A model generated the notes under the pieces. It was given only the letters and a program-made list of their open reading frames with translations. It had not been told where the DNA came from and ran no database searches. A stretch of DNA of 22,148 nucleotides, from NCBI GenBank assembly GCA_049286905.1, contig JBAQEU010000013.1:1-22148 (forward strand), read 5' to 3'. This stretch comes from C7867-001 sp049286905 (GTDB lineage: Bacteria > Patescibacteriota > Minisyncoccia > Phycocordibacterales > Phycocordibacteraceae). Position numbers and translations under genes: made by a program. Positions 6,699 through 12,806 of this stretch are shown here, one piece after another; the first letter of the stretch is position 1; every line of letters starts with the position of its first letter.

Positions 6699-8012
6699 AT
6701 GGAAATACAGCAAGAACGCCTATATTCAACACCAGAAGTTGCTGAAATGCTTCGCGTCTCAGAAATAACAGTAAAAAGGTACATTCAAAAGGACGTAGTG
6801 CCTTCTTTACGTATGGGTGGACTGAGAAGAATTAAAGGGTCTGATCTGATGAAAATCCTTGAAACCGGACTGCCTTCAAATAATTCAAAAGGTTGCGAGT
6901 TAATGTACCACGGGAAAATGCCTCGACATCAAGTCATCGCAACTACACCGAAGGCTTCCCTTCAGAGGGTGCGAAGGGTCGGGAATCCGTCCGGAGTCAA
7001 TTGCCTGATTAGTGGGGATAATTTACCTATCCTGAAAGCCCTTCATGAAGATAAGGCTGTACGCGGAAAGGTCGATTTGATTTATATAGATCCTCCATTC
7101 GGAACAGGTCAGATTTTTACTGGAATTGACACAGAGCATTATTACAGCGATCAAGTTGTTAATGCTGAATTTCTTGAATTTTTAAGGGTTCGTCTCATTT
7201 TCCTAAAGGAACTGCTCTCGGAGACAGGAAGTCTGTATCTCCATATAGACAACAAAGTCGGACATTATGTGAAGATTATCTTAGATGAGATATTTGGAGA
7301 TAAAAACTTCAGGAATGACATTACCAGAATAAAATGTAATCCGAAGAACTTTGATAGAAAAGCATATGGAAATATTAAAGATTCCGTATTCTTTTACACT
7401 AACAATTCTTTTTCTGAAGACAACTCATTTTGGGCGGATTACCGTCTGCCACTAACAGATGATGAGGTGGTACGGCAGTTCCCGAAGATTGATTCCCAAG
7501 GCATGAGATACGCCACAACACCGCTCCATGCTAAAGGAGAAACGGTTAATGGTCCCACCGGACAGCCATGGAAAAATCTCGTCCCACCAAAGGGTCGGCA
7601 TTGGCGATATTCCCCCACTGAGCTAACACGCCTTGATAATTTGGGTCTTATTGAGTGGTCATCTAAAGGTAACCCAAGAAAGATAATTTATGCTCAAGAG
7701 ACTCGTGGAAAGAAAATACAAGATGTATGGGATTTCAAAGATCCCGGCTTTGAGTCAGCAGTGTATCCTACGGAAAAGAACAAAGAATTATTAAGACAAA
7801 TAATATTGAATTCCTCGCCAAAAGGAGGGCTGGTTTTAGACTGCTTTAGCGGCTCTGGTGGCACGATTCTTGTTGCTCAGGAACTTGGCAGAAAGTGGAT
7901 TGGAATTGATGCAAATGAAAAAGCAATACGACTCACAGAACGCCGACTTAGACAGTTCCCAGAAAATTTATTTAACGAGCCTATAGACTTCTCAATCTAT
8001 AAAGCTCTTTAA
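6699..8012 (+). CDS. Type II DNA methyltransferase (beta-class, probably N6-adenine) with N-terminal excisionase/MerR-like HTH
   Basis: The 437-aa protein is predicted to methylate adenine (less likely N4-cytosine) in a short DNA site and protect the host from the endonuclease encoded next door. Residues about 7-57 form an excisionase/MerR-like helix-turn-helix (LYSTPEVAEMLRVSEITVKRYI, split here as STPEVAEMLRVS and ITVKRYIQ). The catalytic part follows in beta-class order: GDNLPILKAL, motif IV D131-PPF, target-recognition region, then the YPTEKNKELL segment and SAM-binding motif I D381-CFSGSGG, ending GRKWIGIDANEKA. The ATG at 6699 is preferred; an in-frame TTG at 6690 would add three residues. 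There is no Shine-Dalgarno site. The gene is visibly AT-richer than its neighbours, a sign of transfer. Its last 4 bp overlap the convergent endonuclease. Recognition sequence unknown. Confidence 0.9.
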   Translation: MEIQQERLYSTPEVAEMLRVSEITVKRYIQKDVVPSLRMGGLRRIKGSDLMKILETGLPSNNSKGCELMYHGKMPRHQVIATTPKASLQRVRRVGNPSGVNCLISGDNLPILKALHEDKAVRGKVDLIYIDPPFGTGQIFTGIDTEHYYSDQVVNAEFLEFLRVRLIFLKELLSETGSLYLHIDNKVGHYVKIILDEIFGDKNFRNDITRIKCNPKNFDRKAYGNIKDSVFFYTNNSFSEDNSFWADYRLPLTDDEVVRQFPKIDSQGMRYATTPLHAKGETVNGPTGQPWKNLVPPKGRHWRYSPTELTRLDNLGLIEWSSKGNPRKIIYAQETRGKKIQDVWDFKDPGFESAVYPTEKNKELLRQIILNSSPKGGLVLDCFSGSGGTILVAQELGRKWIGIDANEKAIRLTERRLRQFPENLFNEPIDFSIYKAL

Positions 8013-8785
8013 GAGATGAACTTTTTAATGTAGTCTTCGAGCAAAAGAACACTGAAAATATCTAGTTTATTTTTCACTATCTTATTGTGGAGTCCGCCTT
8101 GAGTTTCTAGCCACACATATCCATCAATGATAGCAATTCTTTTTGCTTTACCGCTTTTCCCTCCTACAAATGTCGTGGCGTCAACAAATCCTCCGTTTTG
8201 TTCGCCTCCAGGGGTTGTCAAAAACTTCGCCTCAGCAATCAAATAGTGATTATCTTTCTTTAAGACAAAATCAATTCCTTTTGATAATCGGCAACCCAAC
8301 TCCTTTTCTGCAAATTTTTTAAGCGCTGCGTCATTGCCGGCCAAAAAAGCCGTCTTTTTTGATTTCAGAAATTCTTCCTTGTCGAGCATTGGAACGCCTA
8401 TCGTCTTTAAGAAATTCTTAAAAGACTGTCCAAGCTGTCTGTTTGTCTCCTTCGGACGAGTCGCCTCCTCAAGAAGTCTTTTCAATCCGAGAGAGTAAAG
8501 CCTCTTCCCTATTCTTAGGACCGTTTCCGGATTTTCTTCAATTGCTAACGGCTTAAGCCTAAGAAATCCGACATAAGAATCTTTCACAGGGAAGACTTCC
8601 GTTTTTAGAAGAAATCTAATCAGAGCTCGGGTATCTTTTTTGTTAAAAGCATCAGAGATGTCTTTCTTTACGGCTGGTGTCATCGGTCTTGATTCATTTA
8701 CACCCATTACATATACAGCACTGAGTTTATCCAAATATTTTGGATTATTCGCTAGATCAATACTCTTTTTGGTCCAAACATTCAT
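8009..8785 (-). CDS. Type II restriction endonuclease, PD-(D/E)XK fold
   Basis: This 258-aa protein is predicted to cut unmethylated DNA at the site protected by the adjacent methyltransferase. Visible: a PD-(D/E)XK core with D172 in KGIDFVLKKD and E185-A-K187 in YLIAEAKF, followed by GGEQNGGF and a beta-strand AKRIAIIDGYVWL. The segment with YSLGLKRLLEEATRPKETNR and RQLGQSFKNF recalls Tsp45I-type enzymes, but that family call is from memory and tentative. The start at 8785 is only 6 nt after the rpoD stop, in the same direction and with no terminator between, so expression is probably driven by the dnaG-rpoD operon. No Shine-Dalgarno site. Base composition is AT-rich like the methyltransferase. 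No separate C (controller) protein gene is present. Confidence 0.83.
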   Translation of the reverse strand: MNVWTKKSIDLANNPKYLDKLSAVYVMGVNESRPMTPAVKKDISDAFNKKDTRALIRFLLKTEVFPVKDSYVGFLRLKPLAIEENPETVLRIGKRLYSLGLKRLLEEATRPKETNRQLGQSFKNFLKTIGVPMLDKEEFLKSKKTAFLAGNDAALKKFAEKELGCRLSKGIDFVLKKDNHYLIAEAKFLTTPGGEQNGGFVDATTFVGGKSGKAKRIAIIDGYVWLETQGGLHNKIVKNKLDIFSVLLLEDYIKKFIS

Positions 8786-8791
8786 GTGTCA

Positions 8792-10108
8792 CTAATAACT
8801 CTTAAGATGTCGAGCCTTATCGTGCGTGCGAATCTTCTCGAGAGCCTTCGCTTCAATCTGGCGGATGCGCTCGCGTGTGACGCCGAACTCCTTCCCCACT
8901 TCTTCGAGTGTGTGATACACGCCGTCCATGAGTCCGTGGCGCATTTCCAAAATCTTGCGCTCCTTCGGCGAGAGATCAGAGAGAATCTCTTTCACCTGCT
9001 CAGAAAGGATGCGCTCAGATGACTCCTGCACTGGCGACGGAATCTTGTCATCCGGAATGAAGTCGCCGAGTGTCGAACGTTCATCGTCATCAGACCCGAT
9101 TGGGTTCTCGAGCGAGAGCGTGTCCTGATTGATTTTCTCAATCTGATAAATCTTCTCCGGTTCGACACCCATCTCGATAGCAATCTCTTCCGGTTGAGGG
9201 TCGCGGCCGAGCGCTTGCGCGAGGCGGCGAGAAACCTGCTTGTACTTGGCGATGGTCTCGACCATGTGCACCGGAATACGAATGGTGCGGGACTGGTCGG
9301 CAAGCGCTCGAGTGATCGCCTGGCGAATCCACCACGTCGCGTAGGTGGAGAACTTGTAGCCCTTCTTCCAGTCGAACTTATCAACGGCGCGGAAGAGACC
9401 GAGATTCCCTTCCTGAATCAGGTCGAGGAGAGTGAGGTCGGGCGAGCGACCGACGTACTTCTTGGCGATGGACACCACAAGGCGGAGGTTGCTCCGCGCG
9501 AGGATGTTGCGCGCCTCGGCGTCGCTCTTCTCGATGCGCTTCGCAAGCTCGCGCTCTTCGGCGGCAGTGAGGAGCGGGTACTGACCGATCTCGCGCAGGT
9601 AGATCTGGATCGAGTCGTAGCTCGTCGAATGACGATCTTTGATGTTACGCGTAGCGAGGTACTCGTCGGCGGCGTCCTCAAGCATGCCTCCCTCGAGCAC
9701 GTCGACACCAGCCGTGGCGAGACGCTCGTAGAGCGATTCGAGGAAGCTCACATCCTCTTCGACATGCGGGAACGACTTGAGAATCTCGTTGTAGGTGACA
9801 TAGCCGCGCTCCTTGCCCTTCTCGATGAGCTGTTCGGCGGTCATCGCTTTCTGCGAGAGTGCTTTCGCCTTTGCGCCTTTGGCGGCCGCGCGGACGACCT
9901 GCTTCCCTGAGCGGACAGCCTTGTGAGCCGCCGACTTCTTCGCGACTTTCTTTACTGTCTTTTTGACTGGCTTCTTCACCGCTTTCTTCGCGATTTTTCC
10001 GCCGGAGGCGGATCCGCCTTTGGCGGACTTGGATACAGACTTTTTCACCGGCTTCTTTGTGGCCGGCTTCTTCGCGACTTTCTTCTTTTTAGTAACGGGT
10101 TTCGCCAT
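8792..10108 (-). CDS. rpoD: Primary sigma factor (sigma-70 / RpoD)
   Basis: The 438-aa housekeeping sigma factor directs RNA polymerase to promoters. Residues 1-85 are extremely lysine/alanine rich (28 lysines in the first 80 residues), like a histone H1 tail. A region 1.1-like domain follows (EQLIEKGKERGYVTYNEIL). Regions 1.2 and 2 run from DSIQIYLREIGQYPLLT through LLDLIQEGNLGLFRAVDKF to KFSTYATWWIRQAITRA, which holds the -10-recognising helix. Region 3 includes the SLENPIGSDDDERSTLGDFI linker, and region 4.2 ends with the -35-binding helix VTRERIRQIEAKALEKIR. The ATG at 10108 gives MAKPVTKKKK; a longer in-frame start at 10195 would overlap the end of dnaG and has no support. No Shine-Dalgarno site. 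The gene follows dnaG by 34 nt, the conserved macromolecular-synthesis operon order. Confidence 0.96.
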   Translation of the reverse strand: MAKPVTKKKKVAKKPATKKPVKKSVSKSAKGGSASGGKIAKKAVKKPVKKTVKKVAKKSAAHKAVRSGKQVVRAAAKGAKAKALSQKAMTAEQLIEKGKERGYVTYNEILKSFPHVEEDVSFLESLYERLATAGVDVLEGGMLEDAADEYLATRNIKDRHSTSYDSIQIYLREIGQYPLLTAAEERELAKRIEKSDAEARNILARSNLRLVVSIAKKYVGRSPDLTLLDLIQEGNLGLFRAVDKFDWKKGYKFSTYATWWIRQAITRALADQSRTIRIPVHMVETIAKYKQVSRRLAQALGRDPQPEEIAIEMGVEPEKIYQIEKINQDTLSLENPIGSDDDERSTLGDFIPDDKIPSPVQESSERILSEQVKEILSDLSPKERKILEMRHGLMDGVYHTLEEVGKEFGVTRERIRQIEAKALEKIRTHDKARHLKSY

Positions 10109-10142
10109 ACGTAAATAGTGAGTGAATGGAAATGGTTTTGAA

Positions 10143-11894
10143 CTACTTGAGCGCGGCGAGACGGAGAGATATCTTCGAGCACTCTGCTTGAGCACGTTCT
10201 ATCAGAGAAGCATCCCGCGAGGCCTCTGCCCTACGCAAATCCGCTACTGCCGTCTGATACGCCTCGCGGATCACCGCTTCTTCAAAGGCGCGAAGAAGCT
10301 CGTCTGCGGCATCCTCGACCGGGTCCTCACCGAAGGTCTGTTCTGCGTAGAACAGGGCCGATTCAGAGGGAACACCCGAGGGCAACAGCTCGGCTTCAGT
10401 AATTTGACAATACCCCGCTTTGACATGTTCTGCAAGCGGTGTGTTGGGATAAGCATGCAGGACAGCGAGGAGCTGTTCGGAGCGCAATTCGCGTGTTGAA
10501 CGAGTGTTCAAGGTTCGACCTTGTGTATTCTGGGCTAAGGTCGAACCTTGCGGACTCGTGTCATTTCCTAACTGTTGCTTCGGCAGTCTCCGAAGTGACT
10601 CTCGAACCGCCTCGCTACTGAGACCCAGAGCCTGTGCCGCGACTTGTATGAAATGTTCGCGCTCCATCGGGCTCGGTATCGCCGCGATCAAGGGGAGCAC
10701 GATGCTCTCAGCGAGGCGTAGGAGCCGGTGCGGGTCGCGCTCGGCCTCGGCAAGCTCGGCGAGGAAAAACTCGACAATTGGCTTGGCCGCGACGACGCGC
10801 GCCGAAAATTCTTTCGCATCTTCACTAATTAAATCGGCAGGGTCCTTGCCCTTAGGGAGTCTCGCGGCTTTTACGCGCAGACCGGATTGGAGCGCGAGTG
10901 CAGCCGAGCGCGCCGTCGCTTTGAGCCCTGCCGGGTCGGCGTCGAGCACGAGCATCAAGTTCTCGCTGAAGCGCTTCATGAGGGCCAAGTGCTTTTCTGA
11001 AAGCGCGGTGCCCGAGAGCGCGACCGCGTTTGCGAAGCCAGCCTGGTGCGCATGCATCACATCGAGCTGGCCCTCCACGAGCATCGTGAACTTGCGCGCG
11101 CGTATCGCGTCCTTTGCCCTGTCCATGCCGAAAAGAATTTCGGACTTGTGATACAAATCGGTCTCGGGACTATTCAGATATTTCGCAATTTGCACTTCTT
11201 GGAAGCCTCCGACGTTGTTATTCCCGTACACTTCGTATTCTTTATCTAGTGCACGACCTGTGAATGCTGACACACGCCCGCTTGCATCACGTATCGGGAA
11301 CATTAAGCGATTACGGAAACGGTCGTAGTACGTGCCGGGCTTTCCGTCTGCTTCTTTAATAAGTCCTGCCGACAGGAGTTCTTCGATAGTGAAGCCTTCG
11401 GCCGTGAGCGCTTCGAGCAGAGTGCGCCAGCTGTCCGGCGCGAAGCCGAGCCCCCAGTCTCTGATAGAGTCGTCGACGAGCCCGCGCTTCAGAGCGTACT
11501 GGTGTGCGGGACTCTCTTTCAGATTCCCGGCATACCACTCACTCGCGCGTGTCATCGCCGCACGGAGCCGGTCCTTCTTCGAAGTATCTTCGAGACGCTC
11601 TCCGCCTGAGTACTCGATGGTCACACCCGCTTTCTCTGCGAGCATCTTGAGTGCGCCCTTGAAGTCGACTCCCTCGACCTTCTCGATGAACGAGAAGCCG
11701 TCACCACCTTCGCCACACCCGAAGCAGTGCCAGGTGCCGCGCTCAGGGCTCACATGAAAGCTCCCGGTCTTCTCTTTGTGGAACGGACAGAGCCCGACCA
11801 TCGAGCGCCCTGCTCGGTGCAGCTTCACATACGGACTGATAATGTCCTGTATGCTCAGCCTCTCTTTAATCTCTGCGACCGTATCCTTTGCCAT
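10143..11894 (-). CDS. dnaG: DNA primase
   Basis: The 583-aa enzyme makes the RNA primers for replication. Visible: an N-terminal CHC2 zinc finger with C36-PFH39 and C57-FGC60, the RNA polymerase core with the FPIRD segment, and a TOPRIM domain with E274 in VEGQLDVM and D318-x-D320 in LDADPAG, which bind the catalytic metals. The C-terminal part, which contacts the DnaB helicase in other bacteria, is less conserved. A 14-codon insert made of a perfect palindrome lies in the linker at residues 449-462. Start: ATG at 11894 with a GTG codon at 11897 directly before it; either is possible. A -10 box TAGAAT ends only 7-8 nt upstream, so the mRNA is probably leaderless. rpoD follows in the same operon. 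Confidence 0.95.
   Translation of the reverse strand: MAKDTVAEIKERLSIQDIISPYVKLHRAGRSMVGLCPFHKEKTGSFHVSPERGTWHCFGCGEGGDGFSFIEKVEGVDFKGALKMLAEKAGVTIEYSGGERLEDTSKKDRLRAAMTRASEWYAGNLKESPAHQYALKRGLVDDSIRDWGLGFAPDSWRTLLEALTAEGFTIEELLSAGLIKEADGKPGTYYDRFRNRLMFPIRDASGRVSAFTGRALDKEYEVYGNNNVGGFQEVQIAKYLNSPETDLYHKSEILFGMDRAKDAIRARKFTMLVEGQLDVMHAHQAGFANAVALSGTALSEKHLALMKRFSENLMLVLDADPAGLKATARSAALALQSGLRVKAARLPKGKDPADLISEDAKEFSARVVAAKPIVEFFLAELAEAERDPHRLLRLAESIVLPLIAAIPSPMEREHFIQVAAQALGLSSEAVRESLRRLPKQQLGNDTSPQGSTLAQNTQGRTLNTRSTRELRSEQLLAVLHAYPNTPLAEHVKAGYCQITEAELLPSGVPSESALFYAEQTFGEDPVEDAADELLRAFEEAVIREAYQTAVADLRRAEASRDASLIERAQAECSKISLRLAALK
10509..10550. repeat. In-frame palindromic element inside dnaG
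   Basis: Two perfect 14-bp arms, CAAGGTTCGACCTT (10509-10522) and AAGGTCGAACCTTG (10537-10550), surround a 14-nt loop. The total of 42 bp equals exactly 14 codons and adds the peptide QGSTLAQNTQGRTL to the primase between the TOPRIM/core region and the C-terminal domain. Structure and placement resemble Rickettsia palindromic elements, which insert in frame into genes. No second copy was found in this window. Confidence 0.7.
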
Positions 11895-11901
11895 CACCCT
11901 G

Positions 11902-11931
11902 ATTCTACCGCGTTTTGCGCGTACTTGACAA
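11902..11931 (-). promoter_or_regulatory. dnaG-rpoD operon promoter
   Basis: On the minus strand TTGTCA (11931-11926) is followed after 18 nt by TAGAAT (11907-11902). Transcription would begin at about the dnaG start codon. The -35 sequence TTGACAA is shared, on the opposite strand, with the promoter of the first small-gene cassette, so the two divergent promoters physically overlap and must influence each other. Confidence 0.65.
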
Positions 11932-11953
11932 TACTATTGTCCCATGCTATCCT
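11925..11953 (+). promoter_or_regulatory. Promoter of cassette 1
   Basis: A consensus TTGACA (11925-11930), a 17-nt spacer and an extended -10 TGC-TATCCT (hexamer 11948-11953) form a textbook sigma-70 promoter. The transcript would have a leader of about 50 nt before the ATG at 12009. Confidence 0.8.
11927..11941. promoter_or_regulatory. Candidate operator over the shared divergent -35
   Basis: GACAATA-C-TATTGTC is a perfect 7-1-7 inverted repeat that covers most of the shared -35 and the start of the cassette 1 spacer. A dimeric regulator bound here would block both the cassette 1 and the dnaG promoters. The corresponding site at cassette 4 (13458-13472) keeps only the left half. The regulator is unknown. 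Confidence 0.5.
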
Positions 11954-11970
11954 GATGACAGAACTTCGTC

Positions 11971-11987
11971 GCGTGCTTTCCGCACGC
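11971..11987 (+). other. 5' leader hairpin of cassette 1
   Basis: GCGTGC (11971-11976) pairs with GCACGC (11982-11987) across a 5-nt loop, about 10 nt before the Shine-Dalgarno GGAG. It may protect the mRNA or affect ribosome access. Confidence 0.5.
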
Positions 11988-12008
11988 ATTAACCAATTGG
12001 AGACAGCA

Positions 12009-12179
12009 ATGGAAACTTCATTTTCTCGAGGATCCCTTTTTAGGATTTCTTTCTTCTTCGTGTTGTTCGGTAGCATCGCAATCGGCGTGTACACAGGTTC
12101 GATTGCGGCCGGAATTGGAACCTTCTGTCTCGGAGCCGCTATTGTAGCGGCGGCAGAAGGAATTGCTGCGGAATACTGA
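12009..12179 (+). CDS. Cassette 1: 56-aa two-helix membrane protein, unknown function
   Basis: Not recognised. The product is 56 aa with a short polar start (METSFSRGSLFR) and two glycine/alanine-rich hydrophobic segments (about residues 11-28 and 31-49). The ATG at 12009 is chosen because GGAG at 11999-12002 lies 6 nt upstream; an in-frame ATG at 11955 falls at the transcription start and has no ribosome site. It has its own promoter, leader hairpin and terminator. The size, the hydrophobic profile and the M-x-T-S start resemble the cassette 4 protein, so the two may be diverged paralogues. The gene is too short for a function guess; small membrane modulators or toxin-like peptides are possible but unproven. 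Confidence 0.7.
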   Translation: METSFSRGSLFRISFFFVLFGSIAIGVYTGSIAAGIGTFCLGAAIVAAAEGIAAEY

Positions 12180-12194
12180 GGCATGAAGCAAAAA

Positions 12195-12236
12195 ACGGCG
12201 CGGGACTGAAAAGTTCCCGCGCCGTAACTGTTTTAT
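12195..12236 (+). terminator. Cassette 1 terminator (repeat copy T1)
   Basis: ACGGCGCGGGA (12195-12205) pairs with TCCCGCGCCGT (12215-12225); the apex can close as ACT-GAAA-AGT, a GNRA-type tetraloop. The tail is AACTGTTTTATAC. The same element ends cassettes 2, 3 and 4. Confidence 0.85.
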
Positions 12237-12272
12237 ACGAACACAAATAGGGACATTGTAAGTCCATAATTT
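12215..12272. repeat. 58-bp intercassette direct repeat, copy 1
   Basis: This block is identical to 12658-12715 at 57 of 58 positions; the one difference is A at 12253 against G at 12696. It covers the right terminator arm, the tail and a small GGAC/GTCC hairpin. The recent duplication links cassettes 1 and 2. Confidence 0.9.
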
Positions 12273-12289
12273 CATAGGGTAACCCTATG
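12273..12289. promoter_or_regulatory. Candidate operator upstream of the cassette 2 promoter
   Basis: CATAGGGT-A-ACCCTATG is a perfect 8-1-8 inverted repeat ending 19 nt before the -35 box of cassette 2. A near copy with one mismatch (12737-12751) lies upstream of the cassette 3 promoter; the flank GTATGA is shared too. Confidence 0.5.
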
Positions 12290-12308
12290 TATGACGTTTC
12301 GCGATGGT

Positions 12309-12336
12309 TTGACAAAGTATGTAGGTATGCTATTCT
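12309..12336 (+). promoter_or_regulatory. Promoter of cassette 2
   Basis: TTGACA (12309-12314), a 16-nt spacer and extended -10 TGC-TATTCT (hexamer 12331-12336). The leader is about 45 nt and contains a small hairpin, GTGGT (12354-12358) with ACCAC (12364-12368), before the ribosome site. Confidence 0.78.
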
Positions 12337-12387
12337 ATACCCAGACTGAATCCGTGGTTTGTCACCACATCGTTTGAGGAATCGAAA

Positions 12388-12621
12388 ATGACTACATCAT
12401 TCAGAAAGAACGTGCTCGGCAAAAAGGTGAGGATTTCGGTTATCCACTGGAAAGAAGGTGTCCCTGAACCAACCTTGTACGAGGGCGTTGTGGATCAAGT
12501 TTCCGACAGTGGATTGATCCACTTGATTCACCTTACCGATTTCATCAAGACGCCAGTCCCCGACACATGGTTCAACCCGGCGTCCAATCACTTCAACTGG
12601 ATGCAGACCTTGAAAAAATAA
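12388..12621 (+). CDS. Cassette 2: 77-aa soluble protein, unknown function
   Basis: Not recognised. The 77 aa lack membrane segments. Alternating hydrophobic residues such as KVRISVIHW and YEGVVDQVSDSGLIHL suggest a small beta-rich domain, possibly a barrel, and the protein is rich in tryptophan and histidine near its C-terminus. The ATG at 12388 follows GAGGA (12376-12380) at 7 nt. It starts MTTSFRKN, sharing M-x-T-S-F/Y with the products of cassettes 1 and 4 although the rest differs. It is flanked by its own promoter and a repeat-family terminator. A soluble partner or regulator of the neighbouring membrane peptides is one idea, with no direct evidence. Confidence 0.68.
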   Translation: MTTSFRKNVLGKKVRISVIHWKEGVPEPTLYEGVVDQVSDSGLIHLIHLTDFIKTPVPDTWFNPASNHFNWMQTLKK

Positions 12622-12637
12622 GGTACTTATCCGGTGT

Positions 12638-12680
12638 ACGGCGTGGAGACTTTTCAGTCCCGCGCCGTAACTGTTTTATA
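12638..12680 (+). terminator. Cassette 2 terminator (repeat copy T2, apex inverted)
   Basis: ACGGCG (12638-12643) pairs with CGCCGT (12663-12668), continuing with wobble and bulges to an apical GACT-TTTC-AGTC. The tail AACTGTTTTATA is as in T1. The apical part is the reverse complement of the GACTGAAAAGTC-like apex of the other copies. Confidence 0.8.
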
Positions 12681-12715
12681 CGAACACAAATAGGGGCATT
12701 GTAAGTCCATAATTT
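12658..12715. repeat. 58-bp intercassette direct repeat, copy 2
   Basis: This is the second copy of the block at 12215-12272 with one mismatch. It ends just before a 21-nt AT-rich insertion that precedes the near-palindromic upstream element of cassette 3. Confidence 0.9.
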
Positions 12716-12736
12716 TAATTACACACAGTGCTTTAT

Positions 12737-12751
12737 ATAGGATAACCCTAT
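12737..12751. promoter_or_regulatory. Candidate operator upstream of the cassette 3 promoter
   Basis: ATAGGATAACCCTAT matches the cassette 2 element at all but one position, which breaks one base pair of the palindrome. It ends 27 nt before the -35 box. Confidence 0.4.
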
Positions 12752-12778
12752 GTATGAACTACCTCGCCCTGAAGAAAT

Positions 12779-12806
12779 TTGACAAAGATAGCTCGAGTGC
12801 TAGGTT
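12779..12806 (+). promoter_or_regulatory. Promoter of cassette 3
   Basis: TTGACA (12779-12784), a 16-nt spacer and extended -10 TGC-TAGGTT (hexamer 12801-12806), a weaker -10 than the other copies. The leader contains a hairpin with arms CTGTGAGCCGA (12827-12837) and TCGGCCCACAG (12843-12853), with one A/C mismatch. Confidence 0.7.

Noticed and set aside
10109..10195. Longer RpoD N-terminus starting at 10195
   Set aside because: It overlaps the end of dnaG, has no ribosome site, and the MAKPVTKKKK start at 10108 is the natural family-like beginning.
11955..12008. Longer start (ATG at 11955) for the cassette 1 protein
   Set aside because: It lies at the predicted transcription start and lacks a ribosome site; the ATG at 12009 has GGAG at good spacing.
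12441..12449. Second DnaA-like box (TTATCCACT) suggesting an origin
   Set aside because: One mismatch, inside a coding region, far from the other box and without an AT-rich unwinding region.
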